From the NCBI GenBank assembly GCA_022573655.1, contig JACZTO010000016.1:1-46512 (forward strand): a stretch of 46,512 nt of DNA, in the 5' to 3' direction. The translations under genes were made by a program, and so were the position numbers. Of the stretch, positions 7,425-15,230 are shown in pieces. The notes below the pieces were generated by a model. The model saw only the letters and a list, made by a program, of their open reading frames with translations. It ran no database searches and was not told the DNA's origin. Every line of letters starts with the position of its first letter. The stretch's first letter is position 1. Source of the DNA: Pseudomonadota bacterium. GTDB lineage: Bacteria; Pseudomonadota; Gammaproteobacteria; Steroidobacterales; Woeseiaceae.

Positions 7425-7484
7425 AAGATAAGGGGACAGTGACCCTATCTCTAAAGAGATAGGGTCACTGTCCCCTTATCTTTT
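7423..7484. repeat. Perfect 30-bp inverted repeat between convergent genes (REP-like, bidirectional terminator)
   Basis: Arms 7423-7452 and 7455-7484 are exact reverse complements with a two-base centre (AA). The outer AAAAGATAAGGGGACAGTGA and its complement carry the GGGGACAGT core that I associate with palindromes near REP-associated tyrosine transposases in Gammaproteobacteria. The left arm contains part of the TAA stop of the cNMP/rhodanese gene and the right arm overlaps the TAA of pilZ. In RNA from either strand it forms a very stable hairpin ending in four U, so it should terminate both transcripts. No transposase is nearby. Confidence 0.9.
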
Positions 7485-7821
7485 ACATTGTGTGTGTGGG
7501 CTTGTCGCCACCCAGAGCGCCGGCGAGATAGTTTTCAATCTTCTTCTGCGTGTTGCCTTGATCCTGGTCGCTGAATTGCACTCCAATACCGGTCGTTCGC
7601 TTGCCCTGGGCACCTTTCGGTGTCATCCAGATAACCGTTCCGGCAACTGGAATTTTTTCTTCCTCGCCCATCAGGTTCAGGAGCATGAATACTTCATCGC
7701 CGAGTCGATAGGAGCTGTTGGTCGGAATGAAGAGTCCACCGTTGACAACAAAAGGCATGTAAGCGAGATACAGGGCGCTCTTGTCTTTAATCGTTAGTGT
7801 CAGTAGTCCTGGTTTACTCAT
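7483..7821 (-). CDS. PilZ domain protein
   Basis: A 112-residue protein made of a single PilZ fold, the family that includes c-di-GMP receptors and the type IV pilus protein PilZ. The order GGLFIPTNSSYRLGDEVFMLLNL, then VAGTVIWMTPKGAQGKRTTGIGVQF, is that of the pilus-type PilZ encoded next to holB in many Gammaproteobacteria. The usual N-terminal RxxxR c-di-GMP motif is not obvious, as in pilus PilZ itself, which does not bind c-di-GMP. The ATG at 7821 overlaps the holB stop as ATGA, marking the last gene of the fab-holB operon. Confidence 0.88.
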   Translation of the reverse strand: MSKPGLLTLTIKDKSALYLAYMPFVVNGGLFIPTNSSYRLGDEVFMLLNLMGEEEKIPVAGTVIWMTPKGAQGKRTTGIGVQFSDQDQGNTQKKIENYLAGALGGDKPTHTM

Positions 7822-8801
7822 TTCACCCTCATTAACTCCATTCCGTCCATTGGTGGCGCCAGCCCGCAATCCCTGAGGCCGTCGGCCCAATCGATCAACA
7901 GTCCTTCAAAGGTCGTCTGTACGTTATATGAGCCGCCAGACTGGCCGCGAAGCCGGTTGATTATGTCTAAATAGCAGAACAAATTTCTTCTGTCCATGCG
8001 CCGCAGCACAGAATCGTCGATTGCCAACCCGTCTGCCCTGTCGCGCCCGGCAGAGCACGCCAGAATTGCCAGTTTTGTCTGTTGTGCCAGCCAATCGAGG
8101 ACGAATCCGGGGTCGAATTTCGACCAACGCGCTGCGATTTCGATGGGCGAGCCTTCGCCCCTGCCCAGGACGGCCATATCCCTGGCCATGGCAACGTGTG
8201 TATCCAGATTCGCCAGTGCGTCAATCGCTGCCAGGGGTGCACCACCTGCGACGCGAAGTGCCTCAAGCCAGGCACCACCCGGCTGGACGCCGTCCAGCCA
8301 TTGCAATGCCACTGGCTCGCTCGGCGGCGCGAAGTCTATGCGTTGACAACGGCTGAATATAGTTGCCGGCAACTTCCCCACGCGATCGGCCACCAGGATC
8401 ATCAGCGTGTCACCCGGCGGCTCCTCGAGCGTTTTCAACAGGCTGTTGGCTGCATTGATCGTCATGGCGTTCGCCGGCTCGATAATGGCTACCTTGGTGC
8501 CGCCCGCGAAGCTCGTCAGGCTTAAATGCCTTACCAGCTCACGAATCTGCTCAATGCCAATGGCCTGCTTGTCCTCCGGGACGGAAATCCAGGTCATGTC
8601 AGGGTGTTGGGGCGTCATGTGTGGATAACTCGGCAACAACGCAGCGGGTTCGATTCCCAGACGCTCAGACCCCATCCACGCGGCGGCGGCCCGTTTGCCC
8701 AGACCCCTACGTCCGGCCAGTAAAACGGCATGCGGCAGGCGCCCCTGTTCCGCCTGAGTCAGCCAGGACCGTGCGAATTCCTTATGCCAAATAATATCCA
8801 T
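7818..8801 (-). CDS. holB: DNA polymerase III delta' subunit
   Basis: Delta' is the stator of the clamp loader that places the beta clamp on DNA. The 327-residue sequence has the AAA+ order LLAGRRGLGKRAAAAW (degenerate P-loop, Arg in place of Ser/Thr after GK), NAANSLLKTLEEPPGDTLMILVA, and FSRCQRIDFAPP, the SRC motif. Position between tmk and pilZ confirms the assignment. The zinc-binding four-cysteine module that follows the P-loop in E. coli delta' is absent: residues SERLGIEPAALLPSYPHMTP occupy that position and contain no cysteine. The defective P-loop is normal for delta', which does not hydrolyse ATP. Confidence 0.93.
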   Translation of the reverse strand: MDIIWHKEFARSWLTQAEQGRLPHAVLLAGRRGLGKRAAAAWMGSERLGIEPAALLPSYPHMTPQHPDMTWISVPEDKQAIGIEQIRELVRHLSLTSFAGGTKVAIIEPANAMTINAANSLLKTLEEPPGDTLMILVADRVGKLPATIFSRCQRIDFAPPSEPVALQWLDGVQPGGAWLEALRVAGGAPLAAIDALANLDTHVAMARDMAVLGRGEGSPIEIAARWSKFDPGFVLDWLAQQTKLAILACSAGRDRADGLAIDDSVLRRMDRRNLFCYLDIINRLRGQSGGSYNVQTTFEGLLIDWADGLRDCGLAPPMDGMELMRVK

Positions 8802-8831
8802 ATAACAATGCGTTATAGATCTTTATTAATG

Positions 8832-9461
8832 TTAACTAGAAGCAATGAGCTTCTCCGCAAGCAGCACTATATCGGCCCGCACGTCGGCCAGGTTACGGTT
8901 AGCGTCGATAACGGTAAAGCGTCCCGGCTCTGCATTCGCGAGCTGCAAGTAACACTCGCGCGTGCGTTCGAAAAAGTCGTGTTGCTCCCGCTCAAACCTG
9001 TCCGGCGCACCGCGTTTGTTGGCTCGTTCCATGCCAACCTCCACAGGTGCGTCCAGCAGTATGGTCAGGTCCGGCCAGGTATCGCCATGCACCCAATCGG
9101 CCAGCCGATCGATGGTATCCATGGGTATGCCGCGCCCACCGCCCTGGTAGGCCCGGCTGGAGTCCGAGAATCTGTCACATACGACCCATTTGCCTGCTTC
9201 CAGGGCGGGCAAAATGACGTTGTTTACGTGTTGCGAACGCGCAGCGAATACCAATAATAGTTCCGCTATTTCAGACATTTGTTCGTCACCATGCCCAACC
9301 AGCAGTTCCCTGATCTCTTCGGCCAGTGGTGTTCCGCCTGGCTCGCGCGTCGTCAGCACTTGCCGCCCGGAGGCTTCAATACATTTCACCAGGACGTCAA
9401 TGTTGGTCGACTTGCCAACGCCTTCGATGCCTTCAAATGAAATGAATTTACCGCGCTCCAA
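8832..9461 (-). CDS. tmk: Thymidylate kinase
   Basis: Tmk phosphorylates dTMP to dTDP for DNA synthesis. The 209-residue protein has the P-loop FEGIEGVGKST, the substrate motif TREPGGTPLAEEIRELL, and CDRFSDSSRAYQGGGRG, which contains the DR(Y/F) motif and the start of the lid. The start is TTG at 9461: GGGAG lies five bases upstream, it sits two bases after the mltG stop, and the resulting N-terminus (LERGKFISFEGIEG) matches the family. A longer upstream frame runs through mltG and is rejected. It is co-transcribed with mltG and holB. Confidence 0.94.
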   Translation of the reverse strand: MERGKFISFEGIEGVGKSTNIDVLVKCIEASGRQVLTTREPGGTPLAEEIRELLVGHGDEQMSEIAELLLVFAARSQHVNNVILPALEAGKWVVCDRFSDSSRAYQGGGRGIPMDTIDRLADWVHGDTWPDLTILLDAPVEVGMERANKRGAPDRFEREQHDFFERTRECYLQLANAEPGRFTVIDANRNLADVRADIVLLAEKLIASS

Positions 9462-9462
9462 G

Positions 9463-10497
9463 TCAGCTCCCGGTGTGGCGTTGCAGGCGCAGTCTGCGCA
9501 GATACTCGGCGACCGCCGCGTCGTGCTGTGCCTTCGTCTCTGAGAATTTGTGGCTGCCGTCGCCAAGGCCAGTGGCGACAAAATAAAGTTCAGTGCCGTC
9601 AGCGGGATTCAACGCAGCAGTGATTGCCGCCCTGCCCGGCATTGCGATGGGTGTTGGTGGCAAACCATGGCGCGTATAGGTGTTGTAAGGGGTATCCGTT
9701 CGCAGATCCTTGCGAGTCAGATTGCCGTTGAATCCGGGGCCAATACCGTAAATGACAGTGGGGTCGGTCTGCAATCGCATACGCTTTTGCAGCCGGCGCG
9801 CGAAAACACCCGCAATTTTCGATCTTTCGTCAGCTTTGGCAGTCTCTTTTTCCACGATCGAGGCCAGCACCAGCGCTTCGTATGCAGAATCGACCACTGT
9901 GCTGCCACTGCGTGTCTGCCATGCGGCGGCAAGCACATCTTGCATCAATTCATAGGCCTGTCCAAGCAACGCCGCGTCACTTGTGTTGCGTGCAAAGCGG
10001 TAGGTTTCGGGCAGGAACAATCCTTCAGGATGAGTGACGTCCGCGCCAAGCGAATCCAGCAGCGCGGGCCAGTCTTCGTCCGTCAATTCAGCGGCAATCG
10101 CCTCATGAGCGTGCAAGGCCCGCAATAGATCGCGATGCGTCCATCCTTCCACTATGGTAAACGCATACAGCCTGACCGCGCCGCTGGTAAATTGCTGCAG
10201 CAAGGACATCGGGGTCGCGCCCGTTTCAAGCAGGTATTCACCTGCCTGTATTGCGCTCGCTTGTTTGGTCCAACGCACGTACAGCTGAAACCAGCGATCG
10301 CCATCAATAACACCAGCAGCGATGAGACCGCGCGTGACTGACAGGAATGAACTTCCCGCGGGAATCTCGAAATCCAGGCCTGCTTCTGCTATCGAAAGTG
10401 GCGTGGTCATGAATCGATTGACCTGAATGACAACTGTTGCAACCGTCAATGTCGCGACCAGCAGTAGCGCTACGAGTGGTTTGATCCAGCGCTTCAC
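9463..10497 (-). CDS. mltG: Endolytic murein transglycosylase MltG
   Basis: MltG cleaves nascent peptidoglycan strands at the outer face of the inner membrane and is thought to terminate glycan polymerisation. The protein has one N-terminal membrane anchor (KPLVALLLVATLTVATVVI), a LysM-like region at residues 35-110, and the YceG catalytic domain with LASIVEKET (Glu216/Glu218) and RMRLQTDPTVIYGIG. The carboxy-terminal part contains YNTYTRHGLPPTPIAMPG. The start GTG at 10497 overlaps the pabC stop as GTGA with CGGAG upstream; an in-frame codon at 10533 would give a longer N-terminus. The 344-residue length is normal. Confidence 0.93.
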   Translation of the reverse strand: MKRWIKPLVALLLVATLTVATVVIQVNRFMTTPLSIAEAGLDFEIPAGSSFLSVTRGLIAAGVIDGDRWFQLYVRWTKQASAIQAGEYLLETGATPMSLLQQFTSGAVRLYAFTIVEGWTHRDLLRALHAHEAIAAELTDEDWPALLDSLGADVTHPEGLFLPETYRFARNTSDAALLGQAYELMQDVLAAAWQTRSGSTVVDSAYEALVLASIVEKETAKADERSKIAGVFARRLQKRMRLQTDPTVIYGIGPGFNGNLTRKDLRTDTPYNTYTRHGLPPTPIAMPGRAAITAALNPADGTELYFVATGLGDGSHKFSETKAQHDAAVAEYLRRLRLQRHTGS

Positions 10498-11339
10498 AGC
10501 CGGCACTCCGGCACGCCACAAGCGCTTACGCACTCCATGACATTGCGCGTCGTTGCGCCAACAGACCAGCTTATCTCGCCACAGCTTCTTAGCGGCAATA
10601 TGCCAAACTGACTGTTCGTAATGAATACTTCATCGACGGATGCCAGGTCCTGCCATTCAACAGTCGCGTCAGAAACGCCAATATCGTGCTTTTCCAGCGT
10701 CGCAATTACATGGCGCCGCATAACACCCTCAACGCCGCATTGATCCAAGGCCGGCGTCGAGATGCGATTTTTGATGACGAAAAACACGTTGCTCATGGTA
10801 CCGCAGATGATGATGCCGCTCGCATCCATTGTCAGGCCTTCAAACAAGTTTTGCTCGATGAGCTCGGAGCGCGCAAGAACCTGCTCGAGCCGATTCAGCG
10901 TCTTGAGACCGGCCGTAGCCGATCCCGTGGCAAGCCGCGTCTTGCAAATCTGCGTGTCGACACCGTCCCGATAATTCGACTTCGGCAGCGGAGTAGCGTG
11001 AGATACACCGAACCAAATCGACGGGTCGCTGATGTGTTTCCTGCCGTAACCCCGATGACCGGTGCCACTGCTAACAATGATTTTCACAATACAAGAGTCG
11101 CTCGCGGCGCTGCTTTGGGCCAGCACTTTTTGCAGCGATAGTCGTAACTGTTCATGGTCTGGCATTGCCATGCCAAGACACTCGCAGCCTCGGTCCAGGC
11201 GATCGAGATGATAGTGCCACAGGCGCGGCTTGCCGCCACGTATGGCGATGGTTTCAAACAGACCATCACCGTACTGAAAAGCCCGCTCGTCAAGCGATGC
11301 CACAGCACTGTGCACATCGTCCCTGAACCAGTCCGTCAT
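10494..11339 (-). CDS. pabC: Aminodeoxychorismate lyase
   Basis: PabC is a PLP fold-type IV enzyme that converts 4-amino-4-deoxychorismate to p-aminobenzoate plus pyruvate in folate synthesis. The 281 residues include DERAFQYGDGLFET at the start, VSSGTGHRGYGR, and the PLP lysine in AGLKTLNRLEQVLARSE (Lys146). A C-terminal GVEGVMRRHVI precedes FITNSQFGILPL. The ATG overlaps the pabB stop (ATGA), so substrate-producing and substrate-using enzymes are translationally coupled. Branched-chain aminotransferases share the fold, but the pabB neighbour decides the call. Confidence 0.92.
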   Translation of the reverse strand: MTDWFRDDVHSAVASLDERAFQYGDGLFETIAIRGGKPRLWHYHLDRLDRGCECLGMAMPDHEQLRLSLQKVLAQSSAASDSCIVKIIVSSGTGHRGYGRKHISDPSIWFGVSHATPLPKSNYRDGVDTQICKTRLATGSATAGLKTLNRLEQVLARSELIEQNLFEGLTMDASGIIICGTMSNVFFVIKNRISTPALDQCGVEGVMRRHVIATLEKHDIGVSDATVEWQDLASVDEVFITNSQFGILPLRSCGEISWSVGATTRNVMECVSACGVPECRL

Positions 11340-12691
11340 TGTGATAACGCTCGCAACATGCCTTTGGCTTTGGCACGCGTTTCTTCAAGTTCAGCCGCGG
11401 GCTCGGAGTCGGCGACAATGCCCGCTCCTGCCCGGAACGAAACACTGTTACCTTGCGCAACGATCGTGCGTATCAGGATATTCAAATCCATGCTGCCGTC
11501 GCGATTGAGGTAACCAAAGGAGCCTGTGTATGCGCCGCGGGGGCCTTCCTCAAGCTCGTTGATTATCTCCATGCAACGCACTTTGGGACAGCCTGTAATG
11601 GTGCCCCCGGGGAAAACCGCCGCTATAGCCTCCCCTGGAGTCACGTCAGCGCGTAACTGCCCCCGGATATTTGAAACGATATGATGGACATGAGCATAGC
11701 TCTCCAGAATCATCATCTCATCGACCTCTACCGTGCCCGCCTCGCATACGCGTCCAATATCGTTGCGCTCCAGGTCAATGAGCATTACATGTTCGGCGCG
11801 CTCTTTAGGGTGCGCGAACAACTCCGTTGATAGGTCCGAGTCCGCGCTGCTGTCGTCATCGCGTGGCCGGGTCCCGGCTATCGGTCGTGTCGAAATCGTG
11901 CCATCACGTACTTGCAACAGGCGCTCTGGCGAAGATGAGATAATTGACACGTCCTGCCAATGTGCGATACCTGCGAACGGGCCGGGATTCGTTTTGCAGA
12001 GTGCCGCATAAATGTTTTCTGAGCTGAGATCAGCGGCAAGAGTTGCAGACCATTGTCGTGAGAGATTCGCCTGGTAAATGTCCCCGGCCGCAATATGTTC
12101 CTTCGCCCTGTCGACAGCCGACATGAAATGCTGCGCTGGTTCTTCGACGACTGTCAGTGCCGCATCGTTGCTCTCGTTCGCGTTCGTCGCAGGACCGGCG
12201 ATATCGGCAATATCCGCAAGCAGTTGCTCGTAAGCGACAGGATCGTTTTCCTCGCGGACAAGCGAACACGAATTTTCTTCATGATCGAAGATCAACGCTG
12301 CCGGGCAACGTACCGCAAATGCCGTTGGCAAGAGTGTATCGTCATAGAGACTTAGCCCCGGCTCAATTTCCTGCGCAAGTTCGTAGCCAAGATACAGAAA
12401 CCAGCCACCGTGAAATGGCAGCAGGCTATCGGTTGTGTCCAGCCGTTCCTCAGACCACCAGCGATCCAGTGCTGGCAGAAACTGCGTCTCGCAGGTCTGC
12501 ACATTGCCGCTCAGGGAACCTGCCTGTTGCAGGACCAGCGAGTCTCCGGGGAAAGCAAACAAGATATCGAAGCGGCCAATATTGCCACCGCGCGTCGTAC
12601 TCTGGAGCAAAAAAGGATAGCGCGCCGGAAATGCCTGATTGAGCTGCCGTAGCTCGTCGGGACCGGAAACCTGGTTCAGGACTTCAGTCAA
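11336..12691 (-). CDS. pabB: Aminodeoxychorismate synthase component I
   Basis: PabB aminates chorismate, using ammonia from a glutamine amidotransferase (PabA), to form aminodeoxychorismate. The 451-residue protein has the chorismate-binding fold: GDIYQANLSRQW, the active-site block HVMLIDLERNDIGRV, then GGTITGCPKVRCMEIINELE and GAYTGSFGYL. E. coli PabB carries a lysine in PIKGT that forms a covalent intermediate. Here the site reads RPIAGTRPR with Ala272, as in TrpE. The pairing with pabC supports PabB over anthranilate synthase. No pabA/trpG is in the window. It overlaps fabF by eight bases, placing folate synthesis within the fatty acid operon. Confidence 0.88.
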   Translation of the reverse strand: MTEVLNQVSGPDELRQLNQAFPARYPFLLQSTTRGGNIGRFDILFAFPGDSLVLQQAGSLSGNVQTCETQFLPALDRWWSEERLDTTDSLLPFHGGWFLYLGYELAQEIEPGLSLYDDTLLPTAFAVRCPAALIFDHEENSCSLVREENDPVAYEQLLADIADIAGPATNANESNDAALTVVEEPAQHFMSAVDRAKEHIAAGDIYQANLSRQWSATLAADLSSENIYAALCKTNPGPFAGIAHWQDVSIISSSPERLLQVRDGTISTRPIAGTRPRDDDSSADSDLSTELFAHPKERAEHVMLIDLERNDIGRVCEAGTVEVDEMMILESYAHVHHIVSNIRGQLRADVTPGEAIAAVFPGGTITGCPKVRCMEIINELEEGPRGAYTGSFGYLNRDGSMDLNILIRTIVAQGNSVSFRAGAGIVADSEPAAELEETRAKAKGMLRALSQ

Positions 12692-13925
12692 TGGCTCGAA
12701 GAATCAAGCTTCCGTTCGTGCCGCCGAATCCAAATGAATTGGAGATGGCCGTTTTGACCTTTGCGTCGCGCGCCACATTCGGCGTGTAATCCAGATCGCA
12801 CTCGGGGTCTTGATTGTCCAGATTGATGGTCGGCGGGATGACCTGATTCTTGATGGCCAGTGCACAAAATATTGCCTCTGCTGCACCAGCGGCACCCAGC
12901 AGATGACCGGTCGTTGATTTGGTCGAACTAACGACAAGTTTGCGGGCGGCGCTGCCGAACGCCCGTTTGATGCCATTGGTCTCGCCGATATCTCCTGCCT
13001 GCGTCGACGTACCATGGGCATTCAGGTAGTCGATATCCGCGGGCTCAATGCCGGCGTCTCGAATTGCTGCTGTCATACACTTGCGCGCGCCCTCCCCATC
13101 CGCTGGAGGCAGGGTAATGTGGTAGGCATCACCGCTCATGCCGAAACCGATCAACTCTGCATAGATCTGCGCGCCGCGTGCTTTGGCGTGTTCGAATTCT
13201 TCCAGTACAACGCAGCCTGCGCCATTGCTCAACACGAAACCATCGCGATCAATGTCATAGGGGCGGCTCGCTGCTGCGGGGTCGTCATTGCGTGTTGACA
13301 TTGCCCGGGCGGAACAGAAACCACTCATCGCCAGTGGCGTCGTTGCGTACTCCGATCCACCTGCGAGCATCACCTCCGCGTCGCCGTGCGAAATAATTCT
13401 GCCCGCCAGTCCGATGCAGTGCGTGGAAGTCGCGCACGCAGTAACGATTGATATATTCGGGCCCGTTATGTGCTGCAGGATGCTGGCCTGGCCGGAAATC
13501 ATATTGATAATGCTTCCGGGAATGAAAAATGGCGATACTTTGCGTGTGCCACCCGCGAGCAGCTTGTCATGATTGTCAGCAATGGTCTTGATTCCACCGA
13601 TGCCAGCGCCCATTGCCACGCCGATTGTGTGACCGTTCTCTGCTGTGATTTCCAGGCCGGCGTCCGCGACTGCGTCCATTGACGCTGCGACGCCGTAATG
13701 AATAAACGGATCATTCTTGCGTTGGTCTTTCTTTGACAGGTAGGTGTCGACATCGAAGTCCTTGACCAGGCCCGCAATACGGGTCGGCAATCCACTGGTG
13801 TCGAACTCGTCGATCAAACTGATCCCGGACACGCCATTGCAGACATTGTCCCAAGCGTCGTCGAGCTTGCTGCCGACCGGAGAAATGATTCCCATGCCGG
13901 TGATTACAACGCGTCGTTTGCTCAA
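12684..13925 (-). CDS. fabF: 3-oxoacyl-[acyl-carrier-protein] synthase II
   Basis: FabF condenses malonyl-ACP with a growing acyl-ACP and is the main elongating ketosynthase. The 413-residue protein has the complete Cys-His-His triad: Cys164 in VTACATSTHC, His304 in NAHGTSTQAGD, and His341 in KSTTGHLLGAAG. It opens with RRVVITGMGIISPVG, the normal start. It lies 79 bases after acpP and overlaps pabB. The length and motif spacing match E. coli FabF (C163, H303, H340) with a one-residue offset. Confidence 0.96.
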   Translation of the reverse strand: MSKRRVVITGMGIISPVGSKLDDAWDNVCNGVSGISLIDEFDTSGLPTRIAGLVKDFDVDTYLSKKDQRKNDPFIHYGVAASMDAVADAGLEITAENGHTIGVAMGAGIGGIKTIADNHDKLLAGGTRKVSPFFIPGSIINMISGQASILQHITGPNISIVTACATSTHCIGLAGRIISHGDAEVMLAGGSEYATTPLAMSGFCSARAMSTRNDDPAAASRPYDIDRDGFVLSNGAGCVVLEEFEHAKARGAQIYAELIGFGMSGDAYHITLPPADGEGARKCMTAAIRDAGIEPADIDYLNAHGTSTQAGDIGETNGIKRAFGSAARKLVVSSTKSTTGHLLGAAGAAEAIFCALAIKNQVIPPTINLDNQDPECDLDYTPNVARDAKVKTAISNSFGFGGTNGSLILRAID

Positions 13926-14004
13926 TGTCTGTCCGTTTTGAAGTGGCAGAACTGCCGTTCGGAACTGAAGAAATGGCGCGACGACAAGCGTCGCGCCGAA
14001 CCTC

Positions 14005-14247
14005 TTAACCCTCGCTTTGGCGAGCGGTTACAAAGTCGATAGCCAGTTGAACCGTGGTGATTTTCTCGGCGTCCTCGTCCGGAATTTCGGTTTCGAATTC
14101 CTCTTCGAGAGCCATTACCAGCTCGACAGTGTCCAGCGAATCTGCGCCGAGATCATCGACGAATGAGGCACCGTTTGTTACCTCGTCTTCCTTAACACCA
14201 AGTTGCTCGGCAACGATCCTCTTAACCTGTGCTTCGATACTGCTCAT
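14005..14247 (-). CDS. acpP: Acyl carrier protein
   Basis: The 80-residue acidic carrier of fatty acid intermediates. Ser37 in [18 protein letters not shown] is the 4'-phosphopantetheine attachment site. The helix II/III sequence ending [15 protein letters not shown] is standard for gammaproteobacterial AcpP. Its ATG is preceded by GGAG in CTTCTC-complement sequence, and a 205-base gap to fabG contains a candidate internal promoter, as expected for a gene needed in far greater amounts than its neighbours. Confidence 0.97.
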   Translation of the reverse strand: MSSIEAQVKRIVAEQLGVKEDEVTNGASFVDDLGADSLDTVELVMALEEEFETEIPDEDAEKITTVQLAIDFVTARQSEG

Positions 14248-14331
14248 GTTGTTGCTTCTCCTGAGAAGACCCTAAATATTCAGAATGGCCGGCCTGATGA
14301 GGCGCTCAATTTGGCCTGAAAACACGACCGA

Positions 14332-14358
14332 TTTATAGCTAAGTCCTTGATTTTTCAA
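14332..14358 (-). promoter_or_regulatory. Candidate promoter for acpP
   Basis: On the minus strand, TTGAAA (14358-14353) and TATAAA (14337-14332) are separated by 15 bases, about 85 bases before the acpP ATG. The spacer is short, but the location fits an acpP-specific promoter. Confidence 0.35.
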
Positions 14359-14377
14359 GCAGCACCCCGGTCGTGGG

Positions 14378-14400
14378 GGGCTATTGTATGTGAATAGCCC
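14378..14400. other. Small hairpin between fabG and acpP
   Basis: GGGCTATT (14378-14385) and AATAGCCC (14393-14400) form a perfect 8-bp stem with a 7-base loop. No U-tract follows on the minus strand. It may stabilise or attenuate the fabG-acpP transcript junction just upstream of the acpP promoter. Confidence 0.4.
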
Positions 14401-14452
14401 ATGGCAATCTACAGATGCGGCGTCTTTAATGTGCGTGGCCGCTAAGCAACCG

Positions 14453-15208
14453 TCAATCCATCACCATGCCGCCATTGACGTGCAAGGTCTCCCCGGTGAT
14501 GTAGGCGCCGCCGCCTGACGCGAGAAACAGCACCGCGCTGGCGATGTCGGCGCCTTCGCCAAGTCGTCCCAGTGGTATCTGGGACAGCATGCTGGCACGC
14601 TGAGCCTCTGCCAGCCCCTTGGTCATATCGGTGTCGATAAATCCCGGCGCGACAACATTGACGGTAATACCACGCGAGCCGATTTCACGGGCAAGTGACT
14701 TGGAAAAACCGATCATGCCCGCTTTGCTCGCCGCGTAATTGGCCTGGCCCGCATTACCCATGACCGCGATCACCGAAGCGATACTGATGATTCGGCCTTT
14801 TCTGGCTTTCATCATGCCGCGCACGCAGGCTTTGCTGAGCTTGAACAATCCCGTGAGATTCGTTGCCATGACGTCGTCCCACTCTTCCTGTTTCATGCGC
14901 ATGAGCAGGTTATCCCTGGTAATGCCCGCGTTGTTTACCAAAATGCTCGGGCTGCCTTCATTCGACTGCACGTCCTTCACTGCGGCCTGAACCGACTCGT
15001 CGTCGACAACATTGAGGACTATGCCTCGGCCCTTACCATCAAGAGCGGCACTAATTCCGTCTGCTCCGCTCTGCGTAGTTGCCGTGCCAATGACCTTAGC
15101 GCCTGCGCCAGCCAGTGCCTGGGCGATGGCCGCGCCAATGCCGCGTGAAGCGCCTGTAACAAGCGCAACCTCGCCTGCCAGTGCGTCTGAACTGAAGAGT
15201 TTGCTCAT
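14453..15208 (-). CDS. fabG: 3-oxoacyl-[acyl-carrier-protein] reductase
   Basis: FabG is the NADPH-dependent short-chain dehydrogenase that reduces beta-ketoacyl-ACP. The 251-residue protein has the cofactor motif VTGASRGIGAAIA, NNAG at 92-95, and the catalytic set Ser145, Tyr158 and Lys162 (ANYAASKAG). The end AYITGETLHVNGGMVMD is typical. The ATG at 15208 is chosen because it gives the family N-terminus and clears fabD; the longer frame upstream runs into fabD. The gap to fabD is 22 bases, so the two are co-transcribed. Confidence 0.95.
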   Translation of the reverse strand: MSKLFSSDALAGEVALVTGASRGIGAAIAQALAGAGAKVIGTATTQSGADGISAALDGKGRGIVLNVVDDESVQAAVKDVQSNEGSPSILVNNAGITRDNLLMRMKQEEWDDVMATNLTGLFKLSKACVRGMMKARKGRIISIASVIAVMGNAGQANYAASKAGMIGFSKSLAREIGSRGITVNVVAPGFIDTDMTKGLAEAQRASMLSQIPLGRLGEGADIASAVLFLASGGGAYITGETLHVNGGMVMD

Positions 15209-15230
15209 TTGGAATCCTTGGAATTGATCG

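Noticed and set aside
9463-9581. An N-terminal extension of Tmk by 40 residues
   Set aside because: The extension overlaps mltG out of frame; TTG 9461 with a GGGAG site gives the family start.
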